From a virus: a stretch of 43,754 nt of DNA. A program made the translations under genes and the position numbers. The notes beneath the pieces are model-generated. The model saw only the letters and a program-made list of their open reading frames with translations. It made no database searches and was not told the DNA's origin. Shown here piece after piece: positions 15,362-22,575 of this stretch; positions within the stretch are counted from its first letter, which is position 1, and the number at the start of each line of letters is the position of its first letter. Location of the stretch: the IMG/VR virus record IMGVR_UViG_3300024415_000652, positions 1-43,754 of that record; one strand, written 5' to 3'.

Positions 15362-16330
15362 ATGAAGAGAACATTAATTTTAATAATTTTAGGATTCTTA
15401 TTAACATCTTGTGGAGCAAGTTATCAGTTATCCACTATAAATCACGACCCAGTTTACATAGATGATGTAAGGGTTGATGTTATTGAGAATGAAATGCAAC
15501 TTGATTGGAAGTTAAGAACTGATAGTAAGTTCAGATGGGATTTTTCTCGTTATGCTTCCACACAAAGTTTAAGATGGCACTATGATTTCTATTATGATAA
15601 TAGAATGTGGAGAAGTCCATTTAGGAGCCCATTTGATTTCTATTGGAACTCAAATGATTTTTGGTGGCATTGGGGTAGTAACAATTACTTTATGTCCAAC
15701 CATTGGAATAGATTTGGATTGTATGGATACAATCGATGGTCACCATTTGGATATGATAGATGGGGATACAATAATAGCTGGGGTTGGAGTGGATATGGAT
15801 ATAATGGATATGGATTCAACGATTGGGCTTGGAGAAATAGAATGAATGATATTGCTTATCATAACAAAAAGAGAACCAATACTGCATACATAAATGGTAG
15901 GAGAGGTTCTAATAATGTTGTAACACCAAATGGTGGTAGTAGTAGAGGAAATGATGTAGTAATCAGAAATAGAGGTAGAAACAACAATGTGAATATCTCT
16001 GAAGATGTAAGAAGATATAAGGATAAAATTATAGTTAGAAAAAACATAGATGATATCGCAAGAGATTTGAATAACGGAAGAAATGTAAGAACATATGAAA
16101 ATCCCAATAGAATTAGGAACAATAATAACAACAACATTAACAGAAGTAATATTAACAACAATAGACCTTCAAGAAATTATAATGTACCAAGACCTAATAA
16201 CAATAACAATAACAATATAAGGAGAACACCTCCACCAACAAGAGTTTCACCACCTGTTAGAAGTAATATCAGCAGAGGAAGTTCAAATACTGGTAGAAGT
16301 TCATCATCAGTTATCAGAAGAAATGAGTAA
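15362..16330 (+). CDS. Lipoprotein, Trp/Tyr/Asn-rich low complexity
   Basis: 322 residues. Signal peptide with lipobox LTSC, lipid on Cys17, so anchored in a membrane, likely outer. Residues 60-155 are extremely rich in Trp, Tyr, Gly, Phe and Asn; 175-322 are Asn/Arg/Ser-rich low complexity including Asn runs and a Pro-rich patch. Similar disordered lipoproteins occur in flavobacterial genomes, so host origin is plausible. Phage lipoproteins often block superinfection, but nothing here proves it. Confidence 0.8.
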   Translation: MKRTLILIILGFLLTSCGASYQLSTINHDPVYIDDVRVDVIENEMQLDWKLRTDSKFRWDFSRYASTQSLRWHYDFYYDNRMWRSPFRSPFDFYWNSNDFWWHWGSNNYFMSNHWNRFGLYGYNRWSPFGYDRWGYNNSWGWSGYGYNGYGFNDWAWRNRMNDIAYHNKKRTNTAYINGRRGSNNVVTPNGGSSRGNDVVIRNRGRNNNVNISEDVRRYKDKIIVRKNIDDIARDLNNGRNVRTYENPNRIRNNNNNNINRSNINNNRPSRNYNVPRPNNNNNNNIRRTPPPTRVSPPVRSNISRGSSNTGRSSSSVIRRNE

Positions 16331-17369
16331 ATCAACTGACATATTGAATGAAGGATTAAAAGAATTAGGAATCACCGATTTCAAATCTCTCTTTAATAAA
16401 ATGCCACCTCAACTACAAAAGAGAGTGTATAACTTAAAGAACTTTGGACAAAGGTTAGATAAACATCCAGAAGGAAATGTACTTAAACATACTATTATGG
16501 TTGTTAATCGTTCAATTAAAGATGATGATATCGATATAGCTATTGCTGCTATGTTTCACGATATAGGAAAAGATGTAACTGCTGGTATTCATCCAAAGAA
16601 AGGACACATCACACATTTTGGACACGAAAAGGTATCAGCTATGTTATCTAAAAAGTATCACAAATGGATTCAATCAGTTGGTGGTAATCCAGCTAATGTT
16701 TATTACATTGTAAAGAACCATATGAAATACAAACAATTGGATAATATGGGAATCAAAAAGGTAGCTAAGTTAAAATCATTCAGAGCATTTGATAAGTTAA
16801 GTAAGTTTTCTAAACACGATAGAGGTGGGTTAGGTGAAGATTCACCAACAAAAGCACATCCTCAAGGTGGTAGGATACTTACCAACAAAACAACTGTAAT
16901 GGATATGTTGGATGTAATCTCACATAAAGAATTTGGACCTGATTATCATAAACTTAATAATTCACAAAAAAAGAAAGTTCATAAGATTGCACTAAAACAT
17001 AAAATCTTAGAATCGTATTTAGAAGAAAGAAGTAAAGGTAAATTAAGACCAGCTGATAAACTTAGAAGAAAAGCAGCTATGGCTGGAAAGAGAGCTGCTA
17101 TTGCAAGAAGAAGAAAAAGAACAATGACTAGAAGAAAACCTCTTGCTAAATTGAAGAAGATTGCATACAAAAAAGCATATCTTCAAGTGTATGATGAATT
17201 TATGAAGGATTTATTTCCTGGTATGAAGAAAAAAGATTTATCTATTCAACAAGCAAAGATAGTTCATAAGAATGTATTAAGAAAAAAGAAGAGAGTTTTA
17301 AAGAGAGCTAAGTTTAGATTCCTACCAGCATTAAGAGATAAGGAAGTACAAAAATTTAAAAAAGATTAA
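16323..17369 (+). CDS. HD-domain phosphohydrolase fused to basic phage tail domain
   Basis: 348 residues, overlapping the lipoprotein by 8 nt. His56, His79-Asp80 in MFHDIGKD and GHITHFGHE (94-102) form an HD metal-dependent phosphohydrolase core of the kind acting on nucleotides or RNA ends. Residues about 236-345 are densely Lys/Arg (AAMAGKRAAIARRRKR and following), resembling basic proteins encoded near structural genes of T4-like phages. The join of an enzyme with a nucleic-acid-binding basic module is unusual. Substrate unknown. Confidence 0.75.
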   Translation: MSKSTDILNEGLKELGITDFKSLFNKMPPQLQKRVYNLKNFGQRLDKHPEGNVLKHTIMVVNRSIKDDDIDIAIAAMFHDIGKDVTAGIHPKKGHITHFGHEKVSAMLSKKYHKWIQSVGGNPANVYYIVKNHMKYKQLDNMGIKKVAKLKSFRAFDKLSKFSKHDRGGLGEDSPTKAHPQGGRILTNKTTVMDMLDVISHKEFGPDYHKLNNSQKKKVHKIALKHKILESYLEERSKGKLRPADKLRRKAAMAGKRAAIARRRKRTMTRRKPLAKLKKIAYKKAYLQVYDEFMKDLFPGMKKKDLSIQQAKIVHKNVLRKKKRVLKRAKFRFLPALRDKEVQKFKKD

Positions 17370-17370
17370 T

Positions 17371-17478
17371 ATGCAAGAAGTAATTGTAAGTGGAAGTGTT
17401 AAACACCTAAGTGAATATGATACTGGTGAGATACCTCAACCAGATACATCACCTTTCACAAGTCCAACTGATGAATAA
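17371..17478 (+). CDS. 35-residue acidic peptide
   Basis: ATG 17371 is 1 nt after the HD gene; 36 codons ending TAA 17478, which overlaps the start of the next gene (ATGAATAA). Pro/Ser/Thr-rich end (IPQPDTSPFTSPTDE). Unknown function. Confidence 0.5.
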   Translation: MQEVIVSGSVKHLSEYDTGEIPQPDTSPFTSPTDE

Positions 17479-17785
17479 AAAACAAAAAGAAGATTCTGGA
17501 GGATTCCAAAAACTACTAATTCAAATGATGAATAGAAGGTGGTTGATTACATCCATCGTTCTATATACTTTCGTAATAGTTACAACTGGAATACTTATAT
17601 CTATACACACAGGCACAGAAGTTGCAGGTGAGTGGAAAGAGTTATTACTTTTATTATTAGGAGCATTTATTGGTTCTTATGGTAAAATTATTGATTATTG
17701 GTTCTCCGATACTGACAAAGATAAAATGTTAGTTCAGAAGATGGATGAAGAAGATGGAGAATCATTATCTAATACAAAAAATTAA
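17471..17785 (+). CDS. Two-helix membrane protein
   Basis: 104 residues from ATG 17471; the frame is open upstream to 17411 but that part shadows the preceding peptide. Two membrane helices (about 24-45 and 56-74) and an acidic C-terminal tail (MLVQKMDEEDGESL). The layout resembles small phage membrane proteins, some holin-like; no family is certain. Confidence 0.65.
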   Translation: MNKKQKEDSGGFQKLLIQMMNRRWLITSIVLYTFVIVTTGILISIHTGTEVAGEWKELLLLLLGAFIGSYGKIIDYWFSDTDKDKMLVQKMDEEDGESLSNTKN

Positions 17786-17787
17786 TT

Positions 17788-18021
17788 ATGAACCCATTAG
17801 TTTGTATAAAAGCAATTAAAGAAGTTAATGATTCAGTAGAGGGAAATGACCCAAGAGGATGGATGCATGAATGTGCAGAAGAAACTTTACTGAATATGGG
17901 AAATGGACATGATTTCAAAAAGTGTTTGATTCGTAAGATGAAATCTACGAAACAACATATCGAAAATCCTGAAGGTTATGCTAATACGTTATATGAGAAA
18001 ATCAAAGGAAAATGTTCGTAA
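17788..18021 (+). CDS. Four-cysteine small protein, paralogue of 27552
   Basis: 77 residues with Cys6, Cys29, Cys46 and Cys76. It aligns along its whole length with the protein at 27552: CIxAI near the start, DPRxWMxEC, FKxCLIxKM, NPExYA and IKGKC at the end. The four Cys are conserved, suggesting a metal site or disulfides. Family unknown. Last gene before the terminator at 18054. Confidence 0.7.
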   Translation: MNPLVCIKAIKEVNDSVEGNDPRGWMHECAEETLLNMGNGHDFKKCLIRKMKSTKQHIENPEGYANTLYEKIKGKCS

Positions 18022-18053
18022 GCTAGTCGTATAAAAAAGAGGCTAGTATATAG

Positions 18054-18082
18054 AAACCCAACCCCGTAAGGTTGGGTTTTTT
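18054..18082 (+). terminator. Strong Rho-independent terminator
   Basis: AAACCCAACC (18054-18063) pairs perfectly with GGTTGGGTTT (18070-18079), loop CCGTAA, followed by a T run. Separates the HD-gene operon from the leader-class promoter at 18109. Confidence 0.92.
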
Positions 18083-18108
18083 GTGTCTAAAAATAAATCA
18101 CTTTTTCC

Positions 18109-18139
18109 TTGGATATGTCAAATATTATTCGTATGTTAG
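18109..18139 (+). promoter_or_regulatory. Leader-class promoter, TTG-N20-TATGTTAG
   Basis: TTG at 18109-18111 and TATGTTAG at 18132-18139, 20 nt apart, within TTGGATATGTCAAATATT, shared almost letter for letter with the promoters at 29339 and 30187. Followed after three bases by TGTAATTGAG. Confidence 0.8.
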
Positions 18140-18142
18140 TAC

Positions 18143-18196
18143 TGTAATTGAGTTGGGGATAAAACCTCAAACGTTAAACCTTTAAACCGATAAAAT
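18143..18196 (+). promoter_or_regulatory. Repeated 5' leader with hairpin, copy 1
   Basis: Starts with TGTAATTGAG; TTGGGG (18153-18158) pairs with CCTCAA (18165-18170) around loop ATAAAA, with one G-U pair. GTTAAACCTTTAAA follows, then an A-rich stretch to the ATG 26 nt after the stem. The stem differs in sequence from copies 2 and 3 but keeps pairing. Confidence 0.65.
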
Positions 18197-18439
18197 ATGA
18201 GTGATTTAAGAAATTTTGATTTAGGAGAAGCAGTTGAAGATTTTAACCTCTTCGAAATGTTGGTAAATACCAAAGAGTATGTTACCAAAGATGAGTTCAA
18301 CTTTATCGTTGGGTGGGATGCAACTGAGAAGAACAACTTCTCATATGTTGATTCTTACTTAGGTGATTATCTAAACCTAAACCTTTATTCAGAACATGAG
18401 CATCACGATTTTCAATATCGAATGGAGTGTGGAATTTAA
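18197..18439 (+). CDS. Small acidic protein, unknown
   Basis: 80 residues, acidic and aromatic (FNLFEMLVNTKEY, HEHHDFQYRMECGI). No family recognised. First gene behind leader copy 1. Confidence 0.65.
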   Translation: MSDLRNFDLGEAVEDFNLFEMLVNTKEYVTKDEFNFIVGWDATEKNNFSYVDSYLGDYLNLNLYSEHEHHDFQYRMECGI

Positions 18440-18463
18440 AATATAAATCTTAAAATAAATAAT

Positions 18464-18664
18464 ATGGCTGAATTAAAACTAAAACAATATATGTTCACCT
18501 TCGAAGGTGGGGGTTGGAACACTGTTTGGGCTAAAACCTTAAAAGGAGCTAAGAAATTGGCAGTTAAGGAATATGAATATTCCGATACGTTGAATGTAAG
18601 ATTAGATTCAGTTCACCTAGCAACTGAAGAAGGATTGAGGGCAGCAATGAGTTTATTTTATTAA
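18464..18664 (+). CDS. Small protein, unknown
   Basis: 66 residues, likely alpha/beta (LKQYMFTFEGGGWNTVWAKT, then a Lys/Ala-rich helix). Unknown. Second gene of the leader-copy-1 operon. Confidence 0.65.
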   Translation: MAELKLKQYMFTFEGGGWNTVWAKTLKGAKKLAVKEYEYSDTLNVRLDSVHLATEEGLRAAMSLFY

Positions 18665-18683
18665 AAAATAATTAAGAAAAAGC

Positions 18684-18714
18684 TTGTATATGTCAAATAT
18701 TTTTCGTATGTTAG
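18684..18714 (+). promoter_or_regulatory. Leader-class promoter, TTG-N20-TATGTTAG
   Basis: TTG at 18684-18686, TATGTTAG at 18707-18714, 20 nt apart, then TAC and TGTAATTGAG. Same ATATGTCAAATATT core as the promoter at 18109. Confidence 0.8.
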
Positions 18715-18717
18715 TAC

Positions 18718-18771
18718 TGTAATTGAGTTGGAGATAAAGCTCCAAATGTTAAACCTTTAAAACCTTAAAAT
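18718..18771 (+). promoter_or_regulatory. Repeated 5' leader with hairpin, copy 2
   Basis: TGTAATTGAG, then TTGGAG (18728-18733) pairing perfectly with CTCCAA (18740-18745) around ATAAAG, then GTTAAACCTTTAAAACC. Relative to copy 1, the changed fifth position of the 5' arm (G to A) is matched by C to T in the 3' arm. The ATG is again 26 nt past the stem. Confidence 0.7.
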
Positions 18772-19053
18772 ATGAATTACATTAATAATGAAAATGTCAA
18801 ATCAATCCTTTCAATAGGGGATTGGAATGTATCAGAAGATTCAATGACTGGAACTATCGAGTGGAATCACCCTTCAAAAACTACTACTATCCTTGCAACT
18901 CCCAATTGGGAAGAGGAAGGTTTAGTTCCAATTGATATGACTAACGAAGATGGTGATTATGAAAATATTATTGATGTAGTATTGAGTGGTTCTATTAAAG
19001 AACAAATGAATCAGTATGAAACAATTGTAGAATCAGTATTAGTAAATATTTAA
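18772..19053 (+). CDS. Small acidic protein, unknown
   Basis: 93 residues, acidic, with strand-rich middle (SMTGTIEWNHPSKTTTILA). No family recognised. First gene behind leader copy 2 and 3 nt from the protease-like gene. Confidence 0.65.
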   Translation: MNYINNENVKSILSIGDWNVSEDSMTGTIEWNHPSKTTTILATPNWEEEGLVPIDMTNEDGDYENIIDVVLSGSIKEQMNQYETIVESVLVNI

Positions 19054-19056
19054 GAG

Positions 19057-19449
19057 ATGAAATTAGAAACTGTTAAAAAAATCGTTGAAGAAGTTTACCC
19101 AAAGATTGAAAAGTTTTATGGGATTTCAAAGTTCTTCCCAGAGTGTACTCCTTATGTAGAGTATGAAACTTCAATATATGGTAGGTTAAGTGGTGAAGAG
19201 GATGATGGTACTACCGGTGAGGAAACTCCTCATGCTGAGTTTGATAGAATGGATAACTCAATTGTTATTTACTATCCAAAGATGGAAAGTAGAAAACATA
19301 TTGTTCAAACATTGGTTCACGAATACCAACACTATCTACAATCACCATCTTGGATGAAAAGATATTACGATATGGGTTACCATTATGGAAACCATCCATA
19401 CGAAGTTGCGGCTTACAAAGAAGAAGAAAATTATACTAAATTTATTTAA
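19057..19449 (+). CDS. Zincin-type metalloprotease-like protein
   Basis: 130 residues. HEYQH (88-92) is an HExxH zinc site, and Glu116 in HPYEVAAYKEE is well placed as third ligand, as in other small phage zincins. It has no signal peptide, so a cytoplasmic target. Function could be processing of a phage or host protein; none identified. Confidence 0.75.
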   Translation: MKLETVKKIVEEVYPKIEKFYGISKFFPECTPYVEYETSIYGRLSGEEDDGTTGEETPHAEFDRMDNSIVIYYPKMESRKHIVQTLVHEYQHYLQSPSWMKRYYDMGYHYGNHPYEVAAYKEEENYTKFI

Positions 19450-19459
19450 ACCTTAAAAG

Positions 19460-19642
19460 ATGATTAAAAAAATTAAATCAAAACTACTTACTTATTTATT
19501 TACCGATTGGGTAAAAACTGAAACCGATTTGGAAACTCTTAAACTAACAACTCAGATGTTAAAGAATAGAGAGATTCAAATTACTGGAATCAAACCAGTA
19601 TTAGGATTTAGGTCTCATACAACTAATACCGAAATTCAATAG
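19460..19642 (+). CDS. Small basic protein, unknown
   Basis: 60 residues, Lys-rich start with hydrophobic stretch (SKLLTYLFTDWVKT) and a helical middle. Resembles short phage proteins with no function known to me. Lies between two coupled genes. Confidence 0.55.
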   Translation: MIKKIKSKLLTYLFTDWVKTETDLETLKLTTQMLKNREIQITGIKPVLGFRSHTTNTEIQ

Positions 19643-19643
19643 T

Positions 19644-19847
19644 ATGTATTGGGCAAAGGATATGATACCAATGGGTGGCGATTTATATGTTGTCAAACGA
19701 AAGTTTAAAATTGAAAACTTTGAAAAAGTAATGCAACACTTCGGAGCTAATGAAGTTTGTGAAAACTACCATTGTGAAACTGTATTAAAAGGAAGAGATG
19801 GTTATTACTATCTTTGTGATAAAGTAGATGATGCAGAAATTGTTTAA
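19644..19847 (+). CDS. Small protein, unknown
   Basis: 67 residues with two Cys (CENYHCETV). Starts 1 nt after the preceding stop and overlaps the next gene by 20 nt. No family recognised. Confidence 0.55.
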   Translation: MYWAKDMIPMGGDLYVVKRKFKIENFEKVMQHFGANEVCENYHCETVLKGRDGYYYLCDKVDDAEIV

Positions 19848-20337
19848 ACCAAACTTAACTCCAAAAGAGATAATCCAAATGGGTTCATTTGGTGGAACTT
19901 ATTTTCATCCAACTGATAGAAATATCGATATAGATGTGAATGAATTCCCTCCAGAATGGTTTGTAGGGTTGCCTACGGAGTTCTACTACTCTAAGAAGTA
20001 TATTCGTAAGGTGAACTATTTTAAAACCAAATGCGGACAATCTCAAGAAGAGTGGGAAAAGATGGGTTGGATTAACCCAATAGACCCAAGAGGTTGGTTC
20101 CAATGGTATTGTAGATATTATATGGGTAGAAGATGTGAAGATGATGATAGGCAGATTCGTAGATGGTTGAACTTCTCAGGTCCAAATGGAAGATGGAGAA
20201 ACTATATCTACACACAAATCCATAAAAGAGGTGGTGATATCTCAGATGAGAGTTATTCTTTGGGAGCTAGACAATCACTACTTCATTGGGCTTATAAAGT
20301 AAATGAAAAAGATTACGAAATTTGGAAAAAAAAGTAA
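19828..20337 (+). CDS. Conserved hypothetical with DPRGWFQWYCRYYMGRR motif
   Basis: 169 residues, Trp- and Tyr-rich. LTPKEIIQMGSFGG at the start, PPEWF, then WINPIDPRGWFQWYCRY and a C-terminal QSLLHWAYKVNEKDY match a conserved protein I recall from phages and bacteria with no assigned function. The same pattern argues it is genuine. ATG 19828 or the next codon could be the start. Confidence 0.75.
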   Translation: MMQKLFKPNLTPKEIIQMGSFGGTYFHPTDRNIDIDVNEFPPEWFVGLPTEFYYSKKYIRKVNYFKTKCGQSQEEWEKMGWINPIDPRGWFQWYCRYYMGRRCEDDDRQIRRWLNFSGPNGRWRNYIYTQIHKRGGDISDESYSLGARQSLLHWAYKVNEKDYEIWKKK

Positions 20338-20345
20338 GAAAAAGC

Positions 20346-20376
20346 TTGCATGATTCAAAATTTTTACATATATTAG
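20346..20376 (+). promoter_or_regulatory. Leader-class promoter, TTG-N20-TATATTAG
   Basis: TTG at 20346-20348 and TATATTAG at 20369-20376, 20 nt apart, then ACC and TGTAATTGAG. The -33 surroundings differ (GCATGATTC) but the geometry is the same. Confidence 0.78.
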
Positions 20377-20379
20377 ACC

Positions 20380-20430
20380 TGTAATTGAGTGGGGATAAAA
20401 CCCCAATGTTAAACCTTAAAATTTAAAAAA
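20380..20430 (+). promoter_or_regulatory. Repeated 5' leader with hairpin, copy 3
   Basis: TGTAATTGAG, then TGGGG (20390-20394) perfectly paired with CCCCA (20401-20405) around ATAAAA, then GTTAAACCTTAAAA. The ATG lies 25 nt past the stem. The pairing is perfect where copy 1 has a G-U pair. Confidence 0.7.
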
Positions 20431-20706
20431 ATGACTTATTCAGAATTATCAACGATGACCATTGAAGATTTGAGAAATCTAAACTCTATGGTAATCGAAA
20501 CAATCAAATCAAAAAAATCGTTATTAGCATTAGAGAAGAAAGATTCTCTTTACGTTGGTGCTATCGTTTCAGTTGACCATCCAAAGATGGCTGGACATGA
20601 ATTGAAAGTAACTAAAATTAATAGAACTAAAGCTGTTTGTGAATTAATAAATGGTATGGGTTCTTACAACGTTCCCCTAAATATGATTAACATTATAAAC
20701 GGATAA
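20431..20706 (+). CDS. Small KOW-like protein, unknown
   Basis: 91 residues. Helical first half (SELSTMTIEDLRNLNSMV), then a small beta domain (VGAIVSVDHPKMAGHELKVT) resembling KOW/SH3-like folds seen in short phage proteins. Function unknown. First gene behind leader copy 3. Confidence 0.65.
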   Translation: MTYSELSTMTIEDLRNLNSMVIETIKSKKSLLALEKKDSLYVGAIVSVDHPKMAGHELKVTKINRTKAVCELINGMGSYNVPLNMINIING

Positions 20707-20709
20707 CCT

Positions 20710-20943
20710 ATGGCTAGATACAAAACTTACAAAATTGAAAAAACACCTACTGAAAAATTTACTGAGATGGTAACTATCTCTAAGAAAGTAAAAGGTAAAC
20801 TTTTTGAAAAGAAGTTTATCTCAGAAGAAAAAGCAAAAACTTGGATAGAATTCGGAGCTGCACACAAACTCATTAACAATGGGGCTAAGAAAGTAAAGAA
20901 TGAATTGGGTTCAATTGGAATATTAACTGAAACTGCATGGTAA
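20710..20943 (+). CDS. Small basic protein, unknown
   Basis: 77 residues, Lys-rich. Segments KKVKGKLFEKKFISEEKAKT and NNGAKKVKNELGS. No recognised family. Overlaps the next gene by 7 nt. Confidence 0.6.
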   Translation: MARYKTYKIEKTPTEKFTEMVTISKKVKGKLFEKKFISEEKAKTWIEFGAAHKLINNGAKKVKNELGSIGILTETAW

Positions 20944-21293
20944 AATTTGACCCAAATAATGAACTTTCCGATGAGGAACTAAATAAGTTGGGTGAAGAAA
21001 ACTTCGATGACTTCTTAGATTACTTAGACCAAAAAGCTGAACATCTAAAACAATTCACCAAACCATTGAGTTCATATCATACTAAGAGATACGCATCTAT
21101 TTCAGCGGCATCGCAAGGTAAAGAACTTTCTAAGGAAGATATAAAGAAAGCTGGTGAGATTGGTAAAAAGAATGAAGATGCAGCAGCTGCTAAGATAGCA
21201 GATAGATTGGCTGAATATGAAAAGAATCATCCTAAGTATAAAGATGAGGGTATAAAGAATATCAAAACTAATAGGTCTCAATGGTTCGATTAG
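20937..21293 (+). CDS. Helical charged protein, unknown
   Basis: 118 residues, acidic start (DEELNKLGEENFDDFLDYL), then Lys/Ala-rich helices. No family recognised. Coupled to both neighbours. Confidence 0.6.
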   Translation: MVKFDPNNELSDEELNKLGEENFDDFLDYLDQKAEHLKQFTKPLSSYHTKRYASISAASQGKELSKEDIKKAGEIGKKNEDAAAAKIADRLAEYEKNHPKYKDEGIKNIKTNRSQWFD

Positions 21294-21448
21294 TAAATTG
21301 GTTTATCGATTTATTTAAACCCAAACCTAAGATAAGAAAGTTTGAAGGTAGTATAGTTGATAATTGTTGGACTTGTGGATGTGGGGCTTTAAACGCAGCT
21401 TATAGAAGTACTTGTGGAAATTGTAATAAAGAAATAGATGAAAGTTAG
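21281..21448 (+). CDS. 55-residue zinc-ribbon-like protein
   Basis: ATG 21281 overlaps the previous gene. Basic first half, then CWTCGCG ... TCGNC, two knuckles of Cys that look like a zinc ribbon (residues 29-49). The stop overlaps the next gene. Function unknown, possibly nucleic-acid binding. Confidence 0.6.
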   Translation: MVRLVNWFIDLFKPKPKIRKFEGSIVDNCWTCGCGALNAAYRSTCGNCNKEIDES

Positions 21449-21629
21449 TTGGTATTATAGAGAGATGGGTAGTAGAAATAAAAAGACTGGAAAGTTATCC
21501 TACTACAATGTAAAAGTAACTGATTATAAAATATCAGATTGTGAATGTAAAGCTAGAGAGTTCAGACCTCACTCTGCTTGTAAACATATGAAGAGGTTAC
21601 ATGAAAAGTTAACACATTTAAGTATATAA
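21438..21629 (+). CDS. SWIM zinc-finger-like protein
   Basis: 63 residues. Cys35-x-Cys37, a ten-residue spacer, then Cys48-x-His50 fits the SWIM zinc-finger pattern CxC...CxH, usually involved in DNA or protein binding. A single small SWIM unit on its own is odd. Overlaps the zinc-ribbon gene by 11 nt. Confidence 0.65.
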   Translation: MKVSWYYREMGSRNKKTGKLSYYNVKVTDYKISDCECKAREFRPHSACKHMKRLHEKLTHLSI

Positions 21630-21630
21630 T

Positions 21631-22203
21631 ATGGGAGTAGATATTTCGGGTAGAAACCCAATACACAGAACACCAAAGCATGAATACCCAAATTGGAATG
21701 AGATTTCTGATAAGGAAAAAGATGATTGGTTTGAGATGGATGAGAAATGGCAGAAAGAAAATCCTGGTGATTACTTTAGAAGTAATTGGTGGGGATGGAG
21801 ACCAATTGTTCAACTTTGTGAAACAGTAGATAACATCTACGGATTAGGTATTAATTTTGAGAATTGGGGTTCCAATGATGGAGCTGGTTTAGAAACTCAA
21901 GAAGAGTGTGATAAACTTGCTGATGGATTAGAAAGATTTACATCTAAAATTGATTGGGTTGATGATGAAGATTGGATGGGTATCTTTACTGAATGTTGGA
22001 GTACGTTAGAAGGTGGTTTCGTTGATAATAGTGAAAAAGAAATTAAGGAACTAAATTCACAATACGAATGGGGTGATGTGATTAGAGAAGTAATTATGTT
22101 ACCAAGTGGTAAAGTTGTAGAACCTGCTCACAAAACTTACAAATGTAGAATTGATACATTCATTAACTTCCTAAGAGAGTGTGGTGGATTTAGTATTTGG
22201 TAA
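21631..22203 (+). CDS. Conserved phage-like hypothetical protein
   Basis: 190 residues. GVDISGRNPI at the start, FRSNWWGWRPIVQLCE in the middle and FINFLRECGGFSIW at the end match a hypothetical protein I recall from several phages and prophages. Trp-rich, acidic. Function unknown. One nt from both neighbours. Confidence 0.75.
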   Translation: MGVDISGRNPIHRTPKHEYPNWNEISDKEKDDWFEMDEKWQKENPGDYFRSNWWGWRPIVQLCETVDNIYGLGINFENWGSNDGAGLETQEECDKLADGLERFTSKIDWVDDEDWMGIFTECWSTLEGGFVDNSEKEIKELNSQYEWGDVIREVIMLPSGKVVEPAHKTYKCRIDTFINFLRECGGFSIW

Positions 22204-22575
22204 ATGATTTATAGAAGTAGAAAACTTATTAGACCCGAACATCTAAATTCAAGAGGTACACTATTTGGTGGTGAGCTTCTAAAATGGATTGATGAAGAAG
22301 CAGCTATATTCGCTATCTGTCAATTGGGTGAAAAGAATATTGTAACGAAAGCAATGTCTGAGATTGATTTCCAAAGTTCTCCTCAGAATGGAGATATCAT
22401 TGAGATTGGTTGTGGGTTACATAGTATAGGTAATACATCTATAAACGTAAGTGTTACAGTTAGAGATAAAAATTCTAAGAACAATATAATTAAAGTAGAG
22501 AAAATTACATTTGTTCTTTTGGATGAAAATGGGAAACCAAAAAAACATAATATAAAAGACCCATTGGATATATGA
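22204..22575 (+). CDS. Acyl-CoA thioesterase, hot-dog fold (YciA/ACOT-like)
   Basis: 123 residues, one hot-dog domain. Asn15, Gly18, LFGGELLKWIDEEAA (20-34, with Asp30) and AMSEIDFQSSPQNGDIIEI (50-68) match the YciA/BACH acyl-CoA hydrolases. The family splits CoA thioesters to free acid and CoA. It might adjust acyl pools used by the ACP/AMP-ligase module at 39-41 kb (inference). Overlaps the GT2 gene by 4 nt. Confidence 0.85.
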   Translation: MIYRSRKLIRPEHLNSRGTLFGGELLKWIDEEAAIFAICQLGEKNIVTKAMSEIDFQSSPQNGDIIEIGCGLHSIGNTSINVSVTVRDKNSKNNIIKVEKITFVLLDENGKPKKHNIKDPLDI

